Source: Inhella inkyongensis
GTDB lineage: Bacteria > Pseudomonadota > Gammaproteobacteria > Burkholderiales > Burkholderiaceae_C
Assembly: GCF_005952805.1 (NCBI RefSeq)
Contig: NZ_CP040709.1
Span: 124,001 to 188,000 of the forward strand
Direction: 5' to 3'
Length of the DNA: 64,000 nt
Shown: piece by piece, positions 25,031 through 33,292 of the stretch
How positions within the stretch are numbered: position 1 is the first letter of the stretch
Layout of the letters: each line of letters starts with the position of its first letter
Translations under genes and position numbers: made by a program
The notes under the pieces: model-generated
What the model was told of the DNA's origin: nothing
The model's input: the letters and a program-made list of their open reading frames with translations, nothing else
Database searches by the model: none

Positions 25031-25798
25031 TCAGTCGTCCTCGTCGTCGTCGGAGTCGTCCGCGTCTCTGTCATGCTGCACCCGCGCCAGAGCGCCGTCC
25101 TTGCGTGGCATCAACTCGCCGTGTTCGGACTCCTCCCGGCTGCTGTCGCCGGAATCGATCTGCAGCGGCGAGCCGGGTTGCAAGGCCCAGAACCAGAAGG
25201 CCAGCAGGCTGGCACCCAGGCCCCAGGCCAGCGCGCGATGGTTGCTTGGAATGCCGGCCTTGGAGGGCAACTCGGCCTGGCCAGTGACCATGGCGGCCAC
25301 CAGGTTGCGCCGGCTGCGCAGCGAGGTGAACAGCACGGCGGCGACATGCAGACCCACCAGGGCCAGCAGTGCCGTGGCCAGACCCTCGTGCAGGTCTTCG
25401 TAGAACTCGCCGGCCTGCCAGGTGAACCACCCGCTCAGGCTCACGGCCAAGGCCAGGCCGATCAAGGCCAGCGTTGCCCAGCCGCCGGCGGGGTTGTGGC
25501 CGGCGTGGGGCTCAATCGGCCCCCGGACCAGTGCCTGCAGATGCTCCAGCACGGCCTGCGGCCCTTTGACGAACTGCGCAAAGCGCGCGGTCGGGCTTCC
25601 AACCAGGCCCCAGAGCACGCGCATCACCATCAGCCCCGCCAGGCTCAGGCCCAGGGTGATGTGCAGGGGTCGCAGGGCGTCGGACTCGGCAGTCAGCCAA
25701 GCGCCGAAGAAGCAGATGGCACTCAGCCAGTGCATCAGACGCAGCGGCGCGTCCCAGATGCGGACCGAACGGGATGGGGCAAGGGATGGGGTGGGCAT
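25031..25798 (-). CDS. Cytochrome b561-type di-haem membrane protein
   Basis: A 255-residue protein with about four membrane helices. His residues in RLMHWLSAICF, RPLHITLGLSLAG, FYEDLHEGLATALL and VGLHVAAVLFTSL are the expected haem ligands of the bacterial b561/PF01292 family, which passes electrons between quinol and periplasmic partners. The C-terminus is unusually acidic (DADDSDDDEDD). GGAGAG precedes the ATG. It leads a unit with a QseBC-like pair, a thioredoxin and a small membrane peptide. Confidence 0.88.
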   Translation of the reverse strand: MPTPSLAPSRSVRIWDAPLRLMHWLSAICFFGAWLTAESDALRPLHITLGLSLAGLMVMRVLWGLVGSPTARFAQFVKGPQAVLEHLQALVRGPIEPHAGHNPAGGWATLALIGLALAVSLSGWFTWQAGEFYEDLHEGLATALLALVGLHVAAVLFTSLRSRRNLVAAMVTGQAELPSKAGIPSNHRALAWGLGASLLAFWFWALQPGSPLQIDSGDSSREESEHGELMPRKDGALARVQHDRDADDSDDDEDD

Positions 25799-25849
25799 GG
25801 GGCTCTCCTGAAGGTGAGCCCATGCTGCAGCGCTTGTCTTAGCGCGGTC

Positions 25850-26131
25850 TTATCCGACGCGGGCCCCTGCCATCAGCAGCAAGGCCTGCTCGCGGCCATG
25901 AGTCTGCGCGAACCGCAGCGCATGGCGCATGGAGTCGAACTCAGGACTGAAGCGCAGCACGCGATCGTGGCTGGCCTGACCCTGGCCGCTCTTGATGGAA
26001 ACCGAAGAAAGAAAACGGCCATTGGCCGATTGACGCGCAAAGGCGGAGACGCGGTATTTACCGATCTGAATGGGGGTGGTGATGATGAACTCTCGCGGGC
26101 CGCACAGCCGCCTGACACAGGACGAATGCAC
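25850..26131 (-). CDS. Small hypothetical protein
   Basis: A frame of 93 residues whose body (TTPIQIGKYRVSAFARQSANGRFLSSVSIKSGQGQASHDRVLRF) looks like a compact beta-rich cytoplasmic domain resembling small conserved hypothetical proteins I associate with Burkholderiales. The first in-frame ATG (26131) would add a poorly conserved MHSSCVRRLCGPREF leader, and no internal ATG is available, so the start is uncertain. It is followed by about 50 bp before the cytochrome b561 gene on the same strand. The 250 bp upstream (26132-26381) hold no gene I can support. Confidence 0.5.
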   Translation of the reverse strand: MHSSCVRRLCGPREFIITTPIQIGKYRVSAFARQSANGRFLSSVSIKSGQGQASHDRVLRFSPEFDSMRHALRFAQTHGREQALLLMAGARVG

Positions 26132-26381
26132 AGCACCTGGTGCCGATCTGTTGCCGGCTCATGGGAATCAGGCTTGGGGGGCCTGGGAAAGCAGCCGCTG
26201 CGTTGAGCAGGCCGGCTGTTGCGGGTGCCTTGCGCCCTCACGGCGCGGGTCTGCTTGGGGGGCAGACGAAGGTCCCGGCGGCTGGCGGCGATGGTGTGTC
26301 AATCCGACACGCGCCAGGCGCAGAGGGCGAAATGTAGCCGCACTCGGCGCAATCACCTAGGAATTTCGTCACGCCACCGCG

Positions 26382-27323
26382 CTACTGAATGCCCTGTGCC
26401 TTCAATTGCTCGATCTCAAATTCGCCGTCGTCCACCAAGCGCTCCCATCCCGGAAGGCGCCCCCGACCCTGGCTGCGAGCAATGGACAGCAGCAGACTCT
26501 GCCCTGGCGCGGCGCGCTCGGGCTGGCGTGCATAAATGGGATCGTCAAAGACCTGCTGGGGGCTTTCAATGCGCCAGCCCTGCGCCTTGAACTGCGCGAT
26601 GACATCACCCAACCAAAGAGCGTTGATCAGGTTGTGATGCAGCAGCAGCATCTGCTTGACCTCACGGCCCTCGAGCTCCAGCGCGAGCGCACGGTAGGCC
26701 TGGGCCCGCTGGCTCAGGTGTGCGAGGTAGGCGGCCTTGATGGGCGCCAGATCGGCCTGAGGCTCGCTGGCCAAGCGACGCTCCAGCAACTCATTGAGCC
26801 GCCAGTCGCTGCTGTCCAGCGTCACATAGGCATTGCGCAGGCCTTGCTCCTTCAGAAACGCGCGCATGCCGTCGCGCTTCTCGGGGGTGTTGCCCTCGCG
26901 CAGATAGGTGAAGCGAAACCAGGGCTGGACGCCGGGCAGCGGCGCCAGGATGCGCTGACAGTCCAGGATTTCTTGTTGGTACTGCGCCAGACTGACGCGC
27001 TTGGCATGCAGGTCCGGGTGGCTCATGGTGTGGTTGCCGATGGCATGGCCGGCTGCACTCCACGCTCGCACCAGTTCCAGGCCTTCGGGCCGATCGGCGC
27101 CGTTGCCGCAGGTCACGAACAGGGCCGCCGTCACATCGTGCTGCGCCAGCGCGCGCAGCAAGGCCTGATTGCGTTCGGCAGGGCTGAGCCGTGGCGTGGC
27201 GCTCAAATGCGGCCCATCGTCAAAGCTGAACGCCAGGACTTGAGATTGGGCGGGGCTGACCAGCCCGAGGGCCCCCAGCGCGAGATGGAAAAAGACAGCA
27301 AGACAACGAATGTGCGGACGCAT
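26382..27323 (-). CDS. Polysaccharide deacetylase (NodB/CE4 domain), secreted
   Basis: A 313-residue protein starting MRPHIRCLAVFFHLALGALGL, with a signal peptide cleaved about residue 28. The CE4 motifs are in order: FSFDDGPHLS (motif 1, Asp35/Asp36), GNHTMSHPDLHA (motif 2, metal His98 and His102), WFRFTYLREGNT (motif 3 Arg), DSSDWR (motif 4) and LLHHNLINA (motif 5, His). It removes N- or O-acetyl groups from peptidoglycan, chitin-like or exopolysaccharide substrates in the periplasm or outside. No polysaccharide cluster is adjacent, so the target is open. Confidence 0.9.
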   Translation of the reverse strand: MRPHIRCLAVFFHLALGALGLVSPAQSQVLAFSFDDGPHLSATPRLSPAERNQALLRALAQHDVTAALFVTCGNGADRPEGLELVRAWSAAGHAIGNHTMSHPDLHAKRVSLAQYQQEILDCQRILAPLPGVQPWFRFTYLREGNTPEKRDGMRAFLKEQGLRNAYVTLDSSDWRLNELLERRLASEPQADLAPIKAAYLAHLSQRAQAYRALALELEGREVKQMLLLHHNLINALWLGDVIAQFKAQGWRIESPQQVFDDPIYARQPERAAPGQSLLLSIARSQGRGRLPGWERLVDDGEFEIEQLKAQGIQ

Positions 27324-27386
27324 TGAGCCGGCAGGGGGGAAGGGGACGGGCGCAGTGTGTGGCAGCCCAACCCGAACACCCAAAGG

Positions 27387-27755
27387 TCAGCGTTCGTGCG
27401 TCTGGATCTGGGTCTCGGCAAAACCGTGGTTGTCGTCGTCGCTGGCCGGTCGCAGGCCCATCATTGAGCTGTCGAAGAACTTGGGCGGTGGGGCCGGCTC
27501 GGCCAAGGGCGCGGGTGCGGTGGCGCGCGCCGGCGCACGGCGCAATGCCTCATTGAGTTCGCGTTTGAGCTCGGCGAACTGCTGGCGCTCGATGGCGCTT
27601 TGTTCGTGCAGGGTCTGGTAGGCCTTTTTGGCCTTGTTCATGCGTCGCACGAGGTCGGCCCGTTGCCGTTTGGCCCACCACAGCGCGCCACCGGCGCCCA
27701 GGCCGCCACCCAGTACCAGGGCCAGCGCCGCCCACAACGGAGAGAAGTCCTGCAT
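27387..27755 (-). CDS. Membrane-anchored coiled-coil protein, function unknown
   Basis: A 122-residue protein starting MQDFSPLWAALALVLGGGLGAGGALWWAKRQ, a single N-terminal anchor with a Gly-rich face. A charged coiled coil follows (NKAKKAYQTLHEQSAIERQQFAELKRELNEALR), then a Pro/Ala-rich linker and FFDSSMMGLRPASDDDNHGFAETQIQ. It resembles small cytoplasm-facing DivIVA/ZapG-like organiser proteins only in layout. The start was chosen over 27827 because the anchor begins there. Neighbours are on opposite or unrelated units. Confidence 0.65.
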   Translation of the reverse strand: MQDFSPLWAALALVLGGGLGAGGALWWAKRQRADLVRRMNKAKKAYQTLHEQSAIERQQFAELKRELNEALRRAPARATAPAPLAEPAPPPKFFDSSMMGLRPASDDDNHGFAETQIQTHER

Positions 27756-27853
27756 CGTGTCTCCTACCCTTGCGGGCACCGGCCCGAGCGGGCAATTTAG
27801 CGCAGTCCACCCTCGTGGGCGCCACAAAATGTGAGCTTCCCTAGGAGATGAGC

Positions 27854-28132
27854 ATGAACATCGGCGAGAAACTGGCCCTCACTCTGGCCTTGGCAAGCTC
27901 GGGCGCGCAGGCCGCCGTGAGCGTGCAGTACTACAACCGCGACAGCGTGACCTATGTGTGGGAAGCGATGTGCGGCGGCAGTCGATACACGGTGGAGTTC
28001 CGTCAGAACACCTCGGCCACCACCACCATCCCCGGGCCGGGCCCTTGCATCGTCAAGACGCCCAAGGGCGAGGTCCGGCTGGGCCAGGGGGCGGAAATCC
28101 AGATCAAGGACGGCGCCATCGTTTTCAAGTGA
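27854..28132 (+). CDS. Small secreted hypothetical protein
   Basis: A 92-residue protein with signal peptide MNIGEKLALTLALASSGAQA, leaving a mature 70-residue domain with two Cys (AMCGGSRYTVEF and GPGPCIVKTP) that may form a disulfide. There are two close ATGs (27848 and 27854); AGGAG touches the first directly, so the second has the proper spacing. Its end overlaps the convergent cupin gene by 8 bp. No family recognised. Confidence 0.7.
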   Translation: MNIGEKLALTLALASSGAQAAVSVQYYNRDSVTYVWEAMCGGSRYTVEFRQNTSATTTIPGPGPCIVKTPKGEVRLGQGAEIQIKDGAIVFK

Positions 28133-28490
28133 GGGGCGCGAGCTCCACCAGCACGAAGTGCTTGCGCACCGGCTCCCGCACTTCAAACTCGCCCTCGAAG
28201 CCAGGAGGAATCACGGCGGCCTGGCCAGGACCGATGTCCTGGACCGTGCCATCGGCACCGTGCAGTCGCACCTGACCCTGCAACACATGGAAGTACTCCT
28301 GCTTGGTGGGGCCAAAGGCGATTCGCCAGCGCCCCACTTCGCACTCCCACAGGCCGGCGCTCATGGGGCCTGCCTCATGCTGCACCCAGGTCTTGCGCCA
28401 GGGCGCTCCTTGCACACGGCGATCGGCCCGCGGCTGGTCCAGCGTAGGCGGCTGCCCGTCCGTCTCCCCAATGGCTTGGATGCGGGGCAT
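28125..28490 (-). CDS. Cupin-domain protein (DUF861 type)
   Basis: A 121-residue single-domain cupin starting MPRIQAIGETDGQPP. AGLWECEVGRWRIAFGPTKQEYFHVLQGQVRLHGADGTVQDIGPGQAAVIPPGFEGEFEVREPVRKHFVLVEL is the beta-barrel, similar to (S)-ureidoglycine-related or DUF861 cupins; the usual first metal histidines are mostly replaced (EYFHVLQG keeps one His), so metal binding may be weak. It is next to a DUF3297 gene on the same strand and ends inside the convergent secreted-protein gene. Confidence 0.8.
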   Translation of the reverse strand: MPRIQAIGETDGQPPTLDQPRADRRVQGAPWRKTWVQHEAGPMSAGLWECEVGRWRIAFGPTKQEYFHVLQGQVRLHGADGTVQDIGPGQAAVIPPGFEGEFEVREPVRKHFVLVELAPLT

Positions 28491-28501
28491 CAAGCGGGGC
28501 C

Positions 28502-28744
28502 TCAGCGGTAGTAGGCCTCGACCTTGCCCTTGAGCTTGATCGTCAGCGGGCGACCCTTGCGGTCCACCTTGCGGCCCACGGGCACCTTCACCCAGCCCTC
28601 GCTGATGCAGTACTCCTCGACATCGTTGCGCTCCTTGTCGTTGAAGCGGATGCCGATTTCTTGCTCGCACACCGCGGCGTCATGGTGCGGGCTTTGCGGG
28701 TCGACGGAGAGGCGGTCGGGCAGGGCGGGGCGGGTGTCGGACAT
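28502..28744 (-). CDS. DUF3297 family protein
   Basis: An 80-residue protein starting MSDTRPALPDRLSVDPQSPHHD, with IGIRFNDKERNDVEEYCISEGWV and RKGRPLTIKLKGKVEAYY; this is the DUF3297 pattern, small conserved glutathione-peroxidase-neighbour proteins of unknown role. It is followed 11 bp later by the cupin gene and divergent from a racemase-family gene. Confidence 0.87.
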   Translation of the reverse strand: MSDTRPALPDRLSVDPQSPHHDAAVCEQEIGIRFNDKERNDVEEYCISEGWVKVPVGRKVDRKGRPLTIKLKGKVEAYYR

Positions 28745-28828
28745 GGTGAATCGGTGCGGCAATGGGAAAGGGCGCGATTGTCGGCGGAGCTTGGGCGATC
28801 ATTGAGACCTTCCGCAACGCATTCCCTT

Positions 28829-29527
28829 ATGGCCAGCTCCAAGACCATCGGCATCGTGGCCTGTTCCTCAGAAGGCGCGGCGCTTTGCTACCGCACGTTA
28901 TGCCTGGAGGCGGCCGATCGCATGGGGCCACATGCCCACCCCGAGGTGGTGCTGCACGGCCACTCGCTGGGGCGCTATGTGGCGGCGCTGGATGCGGGCG
29001 ATTGGCAGGCCGTGGCGGCCATGATGCTGGACTCGGCCCAGAAGCTGGCCAAGGCCGGGGCGCGCTTTCTGATCTGCCCTGACAACACCATCCACCAAGC
29101 CCTGCCCTGGGTGCTGCCCAAGAGCCCGCTGCCCTGGATCTCGATCGCCGATGCCGTGACGCGCGCTGCGCACCAACGCGGACTGCGCCGCCTGGCCCTG
29201 CTGGGCACGCGCTGGCTGGTGGACAGCGAGGTCTACCCGCAGGCGCTGACGGTGCGTGGCATCGCCTGCGTGCGCCCCAGCGATGCCGAGCGCGACTCGG
29301 TGTCGCGTTACATCATGGACGAGATGGTCTGCGGCCAGTTCAGCGATGCGGCCCGGCTCCATTGCCTGCAGGTCATCGAGCGCCTGCAGCGCGAGGAGGG
29401 CTGCGACGGCGTGGTGCTGGGCTGCACCGAACTGCCGCTATTGCTCAGCGATGCCCAGGTGCCGCTGCCGGTGCTGGACTCGACCCGCCTGCTGGCGCGT
29501 GCTGCGCTGGCTCGGGCGCTGGACTGA
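28829..29527 (+). CDS. Aspartate/glutamate racemase family protein
   Basis: A 232-residue cofactor-independent racemase of the YgeA/aspartate racemase group, starting MASSKTIGIVACSSEGAALCYRTL. The two catalytic cysteines are Cys83 (FLICPDNTIHQ) and Cys199 (GVVLGCTELPLLL), and HPEVVLHGHSL and LLGTRWLVDSEVY are further family segments. It may interconvert D- and L-Asp, Glu or another amino acid. Monocistronic; an in-frame extension upstream is a shadow of the DUF3297 region. Confidence 0.88.
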   Translation: MASSKTIGIVACSSEGAALCYRTLCLEAADRMGPHAHPEVVLHGHSLGRYVAALDAGDWQAVAAMMLDSAQKLAKAGARFLICPDNTIHQALPWVLPKSPLPWISIADAVTRAAHQRGLRRLALLGTRWLVDSEVYPQALTVRGIACVRPSDAERDSVSRYIMDEMVCGQFSDAARLHCLQVIERLQREEGCDGVVLGCTELPLLLSDAQVPLPVLDSTRLLARAALARALD

Positions 29528-29644
29528 CCCCGTCCAAGCGCCCCGCTGTCGATTCATCGCGGCAACTTGCCATTCGTCCAATGGCCGCACCCAACGGGGG
29601 CGCGGATTTCTAGAGTTCGCCCCGTTCCCACTCCAGAGTTCTCC

Positions 29645-31012
29645 ATGACCCTCTCCGCGACTCGCCTTCTGAGTCTGGCCGCCTTGGCCTGCCTTACGGG
29701 GCCAGTGCTGGCTCAGCGCATCATCACCAACACCGAGCAACCCGTGCTGGCTGGCGACCCCATCCACCTGGCGCTGAGCGATCTGCAGCCCGGCCAGCAG
29801 GTGGTGCTCAAGGCCAGCCGGGTGGTGCGCGCCTTCAACACCGGCCAAGTCCGGCGCTTTGAATCCCAGGCCCGCTTTGAGGCCGATGGCCAGGGTCGCG
29901 TCGACCTGGCCCAACGCGCACCGTTGCCTAAGAGCAGTTACACCGGGGCCGATGTGCGCGGCCTGTTGTGGTCCATGACGGCGCAGCCTGGCGCGGTCGA
30001 GCAGCCCGAGTTCAACCGCATCCAGTTCCAACTCAGTGACGCCGAAGGGCGGCCGCTGGCCCAGGCGAACTTGAGCCTGCGCAATGCCCTGCCCGACCTG
30101 CCCCAGCGCAAGGCCGAGCCCTTTCCGGGGGCCCTGTTCGTCACGCCGGCGGGCGCCACTCGACGGCCCACCCTGATCCTGCTCGGCGGCAGCGAGGGCG
30201 GCAGCTTGATCACCCGCAGCGCCGCCGACTGGGCCTCGCGCGGCTACGCGGTACTGGCCCTGCCCTACTACTCCCCGTCGATCTGGAGCCCCACGGGCAT
30301 GAAGCCGCCGGAAATTCCGGAGCTGCCGTCGGCCTTCGTGGACATTCCCGTGGACCGGCTGGAGGCCGCCCGCGCCTGGCTGGCCCAGCAGCCCGAGGCC
30401 GATGTCGAGCGCATCGGCCTGATGGGTACCAGCAAGGGTGCCGAGTTCGCGCTGATTGCCGGCAGCAAGATGCCGTGGATCAAGGCCATCGCGGCCATCG
30501 TGCCTACCGATGTCGTTTGGGAGGGCTGGGGCCCCGGCATCGAGCCGGGTCAGCGCGCCAGCTTCTCCTGGCAGGGCAAGCCCCTGGACTTCGTGCCCTA
30601 TCAAGGCTTCCAGCAGGAATTTGCCGGGGCCGCCAGCGGGCAGCCGATCCGCATTCGCCGCCCGCATGACCAGGGGCGGGCGGCGGCCACCCCCGAGCAG
30701 ATCGAGCGCGCGCGCATTCCGGTCGAGCGCATCCGGGCGCCATTGTTCTTGCTTGGCGGCGGGGACGACCAGCTCTGGGCCAGTGGGGCCATGGCGGAGG
30801 CCATCGCCGCCCGTCGCGCCCGGGTGCCGGGTCTGAAGACCGTGCTCATCACCCACCCCGAGGCCGGCCACTATCTGGGCGGCACCGGCACGGGCCCGAC
30901 CACCCACTACAACGAGGGCCCGATGAAGAGCGGGGGCCAGCCGGCCGCCACCGCGCAGGCCCAGGCGCAGGGATTCGCCGCCCTGCTGGCCTTCTGGCGC
31001 GAGACGCTCTGA
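29645..31012 (+). CDS. Secreted acyl-CoA thioester hydrolase/BAAT-like esterase
   Basis: A 455-residue protein with signal peptide MTLSATRLLSLAALACLTGPVLA. The N-terminal domain (LAGDPIHLALSDLQPGQQVVLKAS; SYTGADVRGLLWSM) is the immunoglobulin-like part of bile-acid-CoA:amino-acid acyltransferase/thioesterase proteins. The C-terminal alpha/beta hydrolase has LILLGGSEGG, SRGYAVLALPYYS, GLMGTSKGAEFALIAG (nucleophile Ser), LGGGDDQLW (Asp) and THPEAGHYLG (His). Substrate unknown; secretion suggests esters rather than CoA thioesters. Confidence 0.83.
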   Translation: MTLSATRLLSLAALACLTGPVLAQRIITNTEQPVLAGDPIHLALSDLQPGQQVVLKASRVVRAFNTGQVRRFESQARFEADGQGRVDLAQRAPLPKSSYTGADVRGLLWSMTAQPGAVEQPEFNRIQFQLSDAEGRPLAQANLSLRNALPDLPQRKAEPFPGALFVTPAGATRRPTLILLGGSEGGSLITRSAADWASRGYAVLALPYYSPSIWSPTGMKPPEIPELPSAFVDIPVDRLEAARAWLAQQPEADVERIGLMGTSKGAEFALIAGSKMPWIKAIAAIVPTDVVWEGWGPGIEPGQRASFSWQGKPLDFVPYQGFQQEFAGAASGQPIRIRRPHDQGRAAATPEQIERARIPVERIRAPLFLLGGGDDQLWASGAMAEAIAARRARVPGLKTVLITHPEAGHYLGGTGTGPTTHYNEGPMKSGGQPAATAQAQAQGFAALLAFWRETL

Positions 31013-31028
31013 CCTGCCGCCCACGCTC

Positions 31029-32225
31029 CTAGCGCGTCAGGATGTCCACCAGCTGTTGCCCTACGGCCGGGCTGCCCAGCAGCTCGATGTGCCCCAGGCC
31101 ATCGAACACATGCTGGTGGGCCGCCGGGAAGTTCAGGCAGAGCGCGGGGTCGCGGTGCCGGCCCAGCGCGCTGTTCAGCGGCACCAGGCCGTCGCCCAGC
31201 AGCCGGCTCTTGGCGGCCGTCAGCGACCCCAGGGTGCCGGCCAGCGCATGGCAGGCCACGCCATCTGGCAGCGGCAGGGCCGCGCGCGGGGCACGGTCCA
31301 CCGGGCTGTGGTCCAGCAGGCGGCCGTGGCGCAGATCAGAGATGCCGGCGCTGCGCAGCCGGCCCAGGCGGGCCAGGGGCGCGGCATAGGGCGCGGCGCC
31401 CAGCAACAGGTCCACGCCGCGGCCGGCGCGCTCCAGCGGCGCTCCCAGATGCGGGCTACCCAGGCAGAGCAGATGGCTGACTTGCTTCGTCCAAGCCGCG
31501 CCTTGGGCCTGATGCAAGGCACTGCGCAGCACCAGGCCGCCCATGCTGTGCCCGAGCAGCACGATGCGCCGCAGCGGCACCGGCCATCGCGAAACCAGCT
31601 GCCCCAGCAAGGTGGCCAGTTCGCGCCCATTGGCCGCGATGGGCAGACCGGTGTTGTAGTGCAGATAAAGCGGCGGCACGCCCAAGGCCTGGGCCAGTTG
31701 CCGGCCGTGGTTCTGTTCCCCTTGCTGCCACTGCAGATCGTTCATGCACAGGCCATGGGCCAGCAGCAACAGGGTGTCACCTTGCACGCGGGTCGCCAGG
31801 GCTTCACGGTCCAGGCTGAGAGCCTGCCCGTCCATCCGCAAGCGCATGGGCAGGGCCAAGGGGTTGGCGCTGCGCTGCAGATGGTCCCCCAGCACCCCAT
31901 TCAGTGCCGCCAGCCAGGCCTCGCGCTGCGGCGGCGATTCAGCGGGCGCGCGCGTGGGCAGCTGGCGTAGCAACAGGTCCACGCTGCGGCCCACACCGGC
32001 GGTGCTACCGCGCACGGCACGGTAGACCTGCCGCGTTAGTCCACGGGTGCGCGCCGTGGCGTCGGCACGCTGCAAGGGGACGGAGGCGATGCGGGCATGC
32101 ATGGCCTCGACCACATCGGTCAGGCCCAGGGTGGCCTCGGTCAGCAGGCGGCCCAGGCCGGGCAGATCCTGCAGCAGCAGCGGCAAACGGACAAAGGCAC
32201 GGGCACGGGCCATGGCGGCTTTCAA
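31029..32225 (-). CDS. Alpha/beta hydrolase (lipase/PGAP1-like)
   Basis: A 398-residue protein. Residues 1-150 are helical and Arg-rich with no enzyme motif. The hydrolase domain begins LLLLAHGLCMNDLQW and has VLLGHSMGGLVLRSAL (nucleophile Ser in GHSMG), CLGSPHLGAPLERAG, GDGLVPLNSALG (Asp) and HQHVFDGLGHIELL (His), close to the permease/lipase group used on triglycerides or GPI-like lipids. No signal peptide or lid motif is clear. It converges with the BAAT-like gene (17 bp apart). Confidence 0.82.
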   Translation of the reverse strand: MKAAMARARAFVRLPLLLQDLPGLGRLLTEATLGLTDVVEAMHARIASVPLQRADATARTRGLTRQVYRAVRGSTAGVGRSVDLLLRQLPTRAPAESPPQREAWLAALNGVLGDHLQRSANPLALPMRLRMDGQALSLDREALATRVQGDTLLLLAHGLCMNDLQWQQGEQNHGRQLAQALGVPPLYLHYNTGLPIAANGRELATLLGQLVSRWPVPLRRIVLLGHSMGGLVLRSALHQAQGAAWTKQVSHLLCLGSPHLGAPLERAGRGVDLLLGAAPYAAPLARLGRLRSAGISDLRHGRLLDHSPVDRAPRAALPLPDGVACHALAGTLGSLTAAKSRLLGDGLVPLNSALGRHRDPALCLNFPAAHQHVFDGLGHIELLGSPAVGQQLVDILTR

Positions 32226-32247
32226 GCGAAAGCCGCCGAGTGTGCCC

Positions 32248-33099
32248 TCAATGGCTGAACAGCACCGGCACTGTCATGCTGTGCAACAGCTCGCGTGTCA
32301 CCCCACCCAGCACCAGCTCCCAAGCCCGGGGATGGCCGTAGGCGCCGCAGACGATCAGGTCGGCGCCGCTGTCCGCCACATGCGAGAGCAAGGTCTCGGC
32401 GGTGCTGGCATCGGGGCTCCAGGCGCGCGCCAGACGTTCGCCCAGACTGGGAGGCGTGCTGGGTTTGAGATGGCAGGGCTCGACCGGCGCCCCGTGGCGA
32501 CGCAGCAAGGCCAGTGCATCGTTCCAGCCGGACGGCAGTTCGTTGGAGAGCGTCAACAGTTCCAACTTTTTGACCCAGGGCAGCCAGGGCAGCGACGCCT
32601 GCAGGGCCCGGGCCGACTCTCGGCTGCCCGACCACGCGAGCACCGGCGACTCCCCCAAGGTGGGCGGCGCACCGATATGCGGCACCACCAGCACGGGACA
32701 GGCCGACTGCACCAGGATGTGCCCTTGCGCCTCCAGCCCCAAGCCAACGCCGGGCTCCACCTGGCCCAGCACCAGCAGGTCCGCCACACGACCGGCCTGC
32801 GCGAAATGTTGGGCGGGGTTCTGCGCTCGCACCACCAACTCCAGCTCCAGCCCCGGTGCCAGCTCCTGCACGGCCGCACTGGCCTGATCCTTCAGTGCGC
32901 GCAACAACTCCTCTTGGACCTGGGCCGCCAGGGCCGCGGTCTCGGGGTTCAGATAGGCCCCTTCCGACGGCGCGGGCGCCACCGCGTGCACGCTGAGCAA
33001 GGCCGCATGGCGGCGGGCCAGGGCCGCCGCCACGGTCAGCGCATGCCGGCTGGCTGCGCCCCCATCGGCAAAGTGGACGACGACCTTTCGAATGCTCAT
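32248..33099 (-). CDS. Tandem universal stress protein (UspA domains)
   Basis: A 283-residue protein with two Usp folds: residues 1-140 (VVVHFADGGAASRHALTVAAALARRHAALLSVHAVAP; VADLLVLGQVEPG; ACPVLVVPH) and 150-283 (ESPVLAWSGSRESARALQASLPWL; GADLIVCGAYGHPRAWELVLGGVTRELLHSMTVPVLFSH). The second has the ATP-binding GxxGH-9x-G(S/T)VT-like pattern. AGGAG precedes the ATG. An FNR/Anr-like box at 33172-33185 with a -10-like TAGGAT suggests induction under low oxygen, as known for usp genes in Pseudomonas. Confidence 0.88.
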   Translation of the reverse strand: MSIRKVVVHFADGGAASRHALTVAAALARRHAALLSVHAVAPAPSEGAYLNPETAALAAQVQEELLRALKDQASAAVQELAPGLELELVVRAQNPAQHFAQAGRVADLLVLGQVEPGVGLGLEAQGHILVQSACPVLVVPHIGAPPTLGESPVLAWSGSRESARALQASLPWLPWVKKLELLTLSNELPSGWNDALALLRRHGAPVEPCHLKPSTPPSLGERLARAWSPDASTAETLLSHVADSGADLIVCGAYGHPRAWELVLGGVTRELLHSMTVPVLFSH

Positions 33100-33171
33100 G
33101 GCAGGCTCCTGAGGCAGGGGCGGCGGGTGCCACCCGAGAGCTTGATCCTAGGAGTTCGCTCGCCTGCGGGC

Positions 33172-33185
33172 TTGTGCCAAATCAA
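33172..33185 (-). promoter_or_regulatory. FNR/Anr-type box upstream of the universal stress gene
   Basis: TTGTGCCAAATCAA matches TTGAT-N4-ATCAA with one half degenerate. Leftward after 21 bp comes TAGGAT (33150-33145), a -10-like hexamer, giving a class II promoter about 38 nt before the usp ATG. Similar to the set at 55-60 kb but 1 bp shorter. Confidence 0.55.
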
Positions 33186-33292
33186 GCAACTCATCCAGTC
33201 GAATGCCCGTTCTGTCGCATGGCCGTGTTCTGAAATCCGGCGCCTTGTGCACACTGCGGCCCCTTCCTTCCTGCACCCAACCCCGGAGTCCT

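Noticed and set aside
29438..31024. 528-residue minus-strand frame
   Set aside because: Antisense shadow of the BAAT-like esterase; low-complexity Gly/Arg/Gln composition.
32222..33133. 303-residue minus-strand frame rich in Gly/Ala/Arg
   Set aside because: Same strand but different frame from the universal stress protein gene, which has clear Usp motifs and AGGAG.
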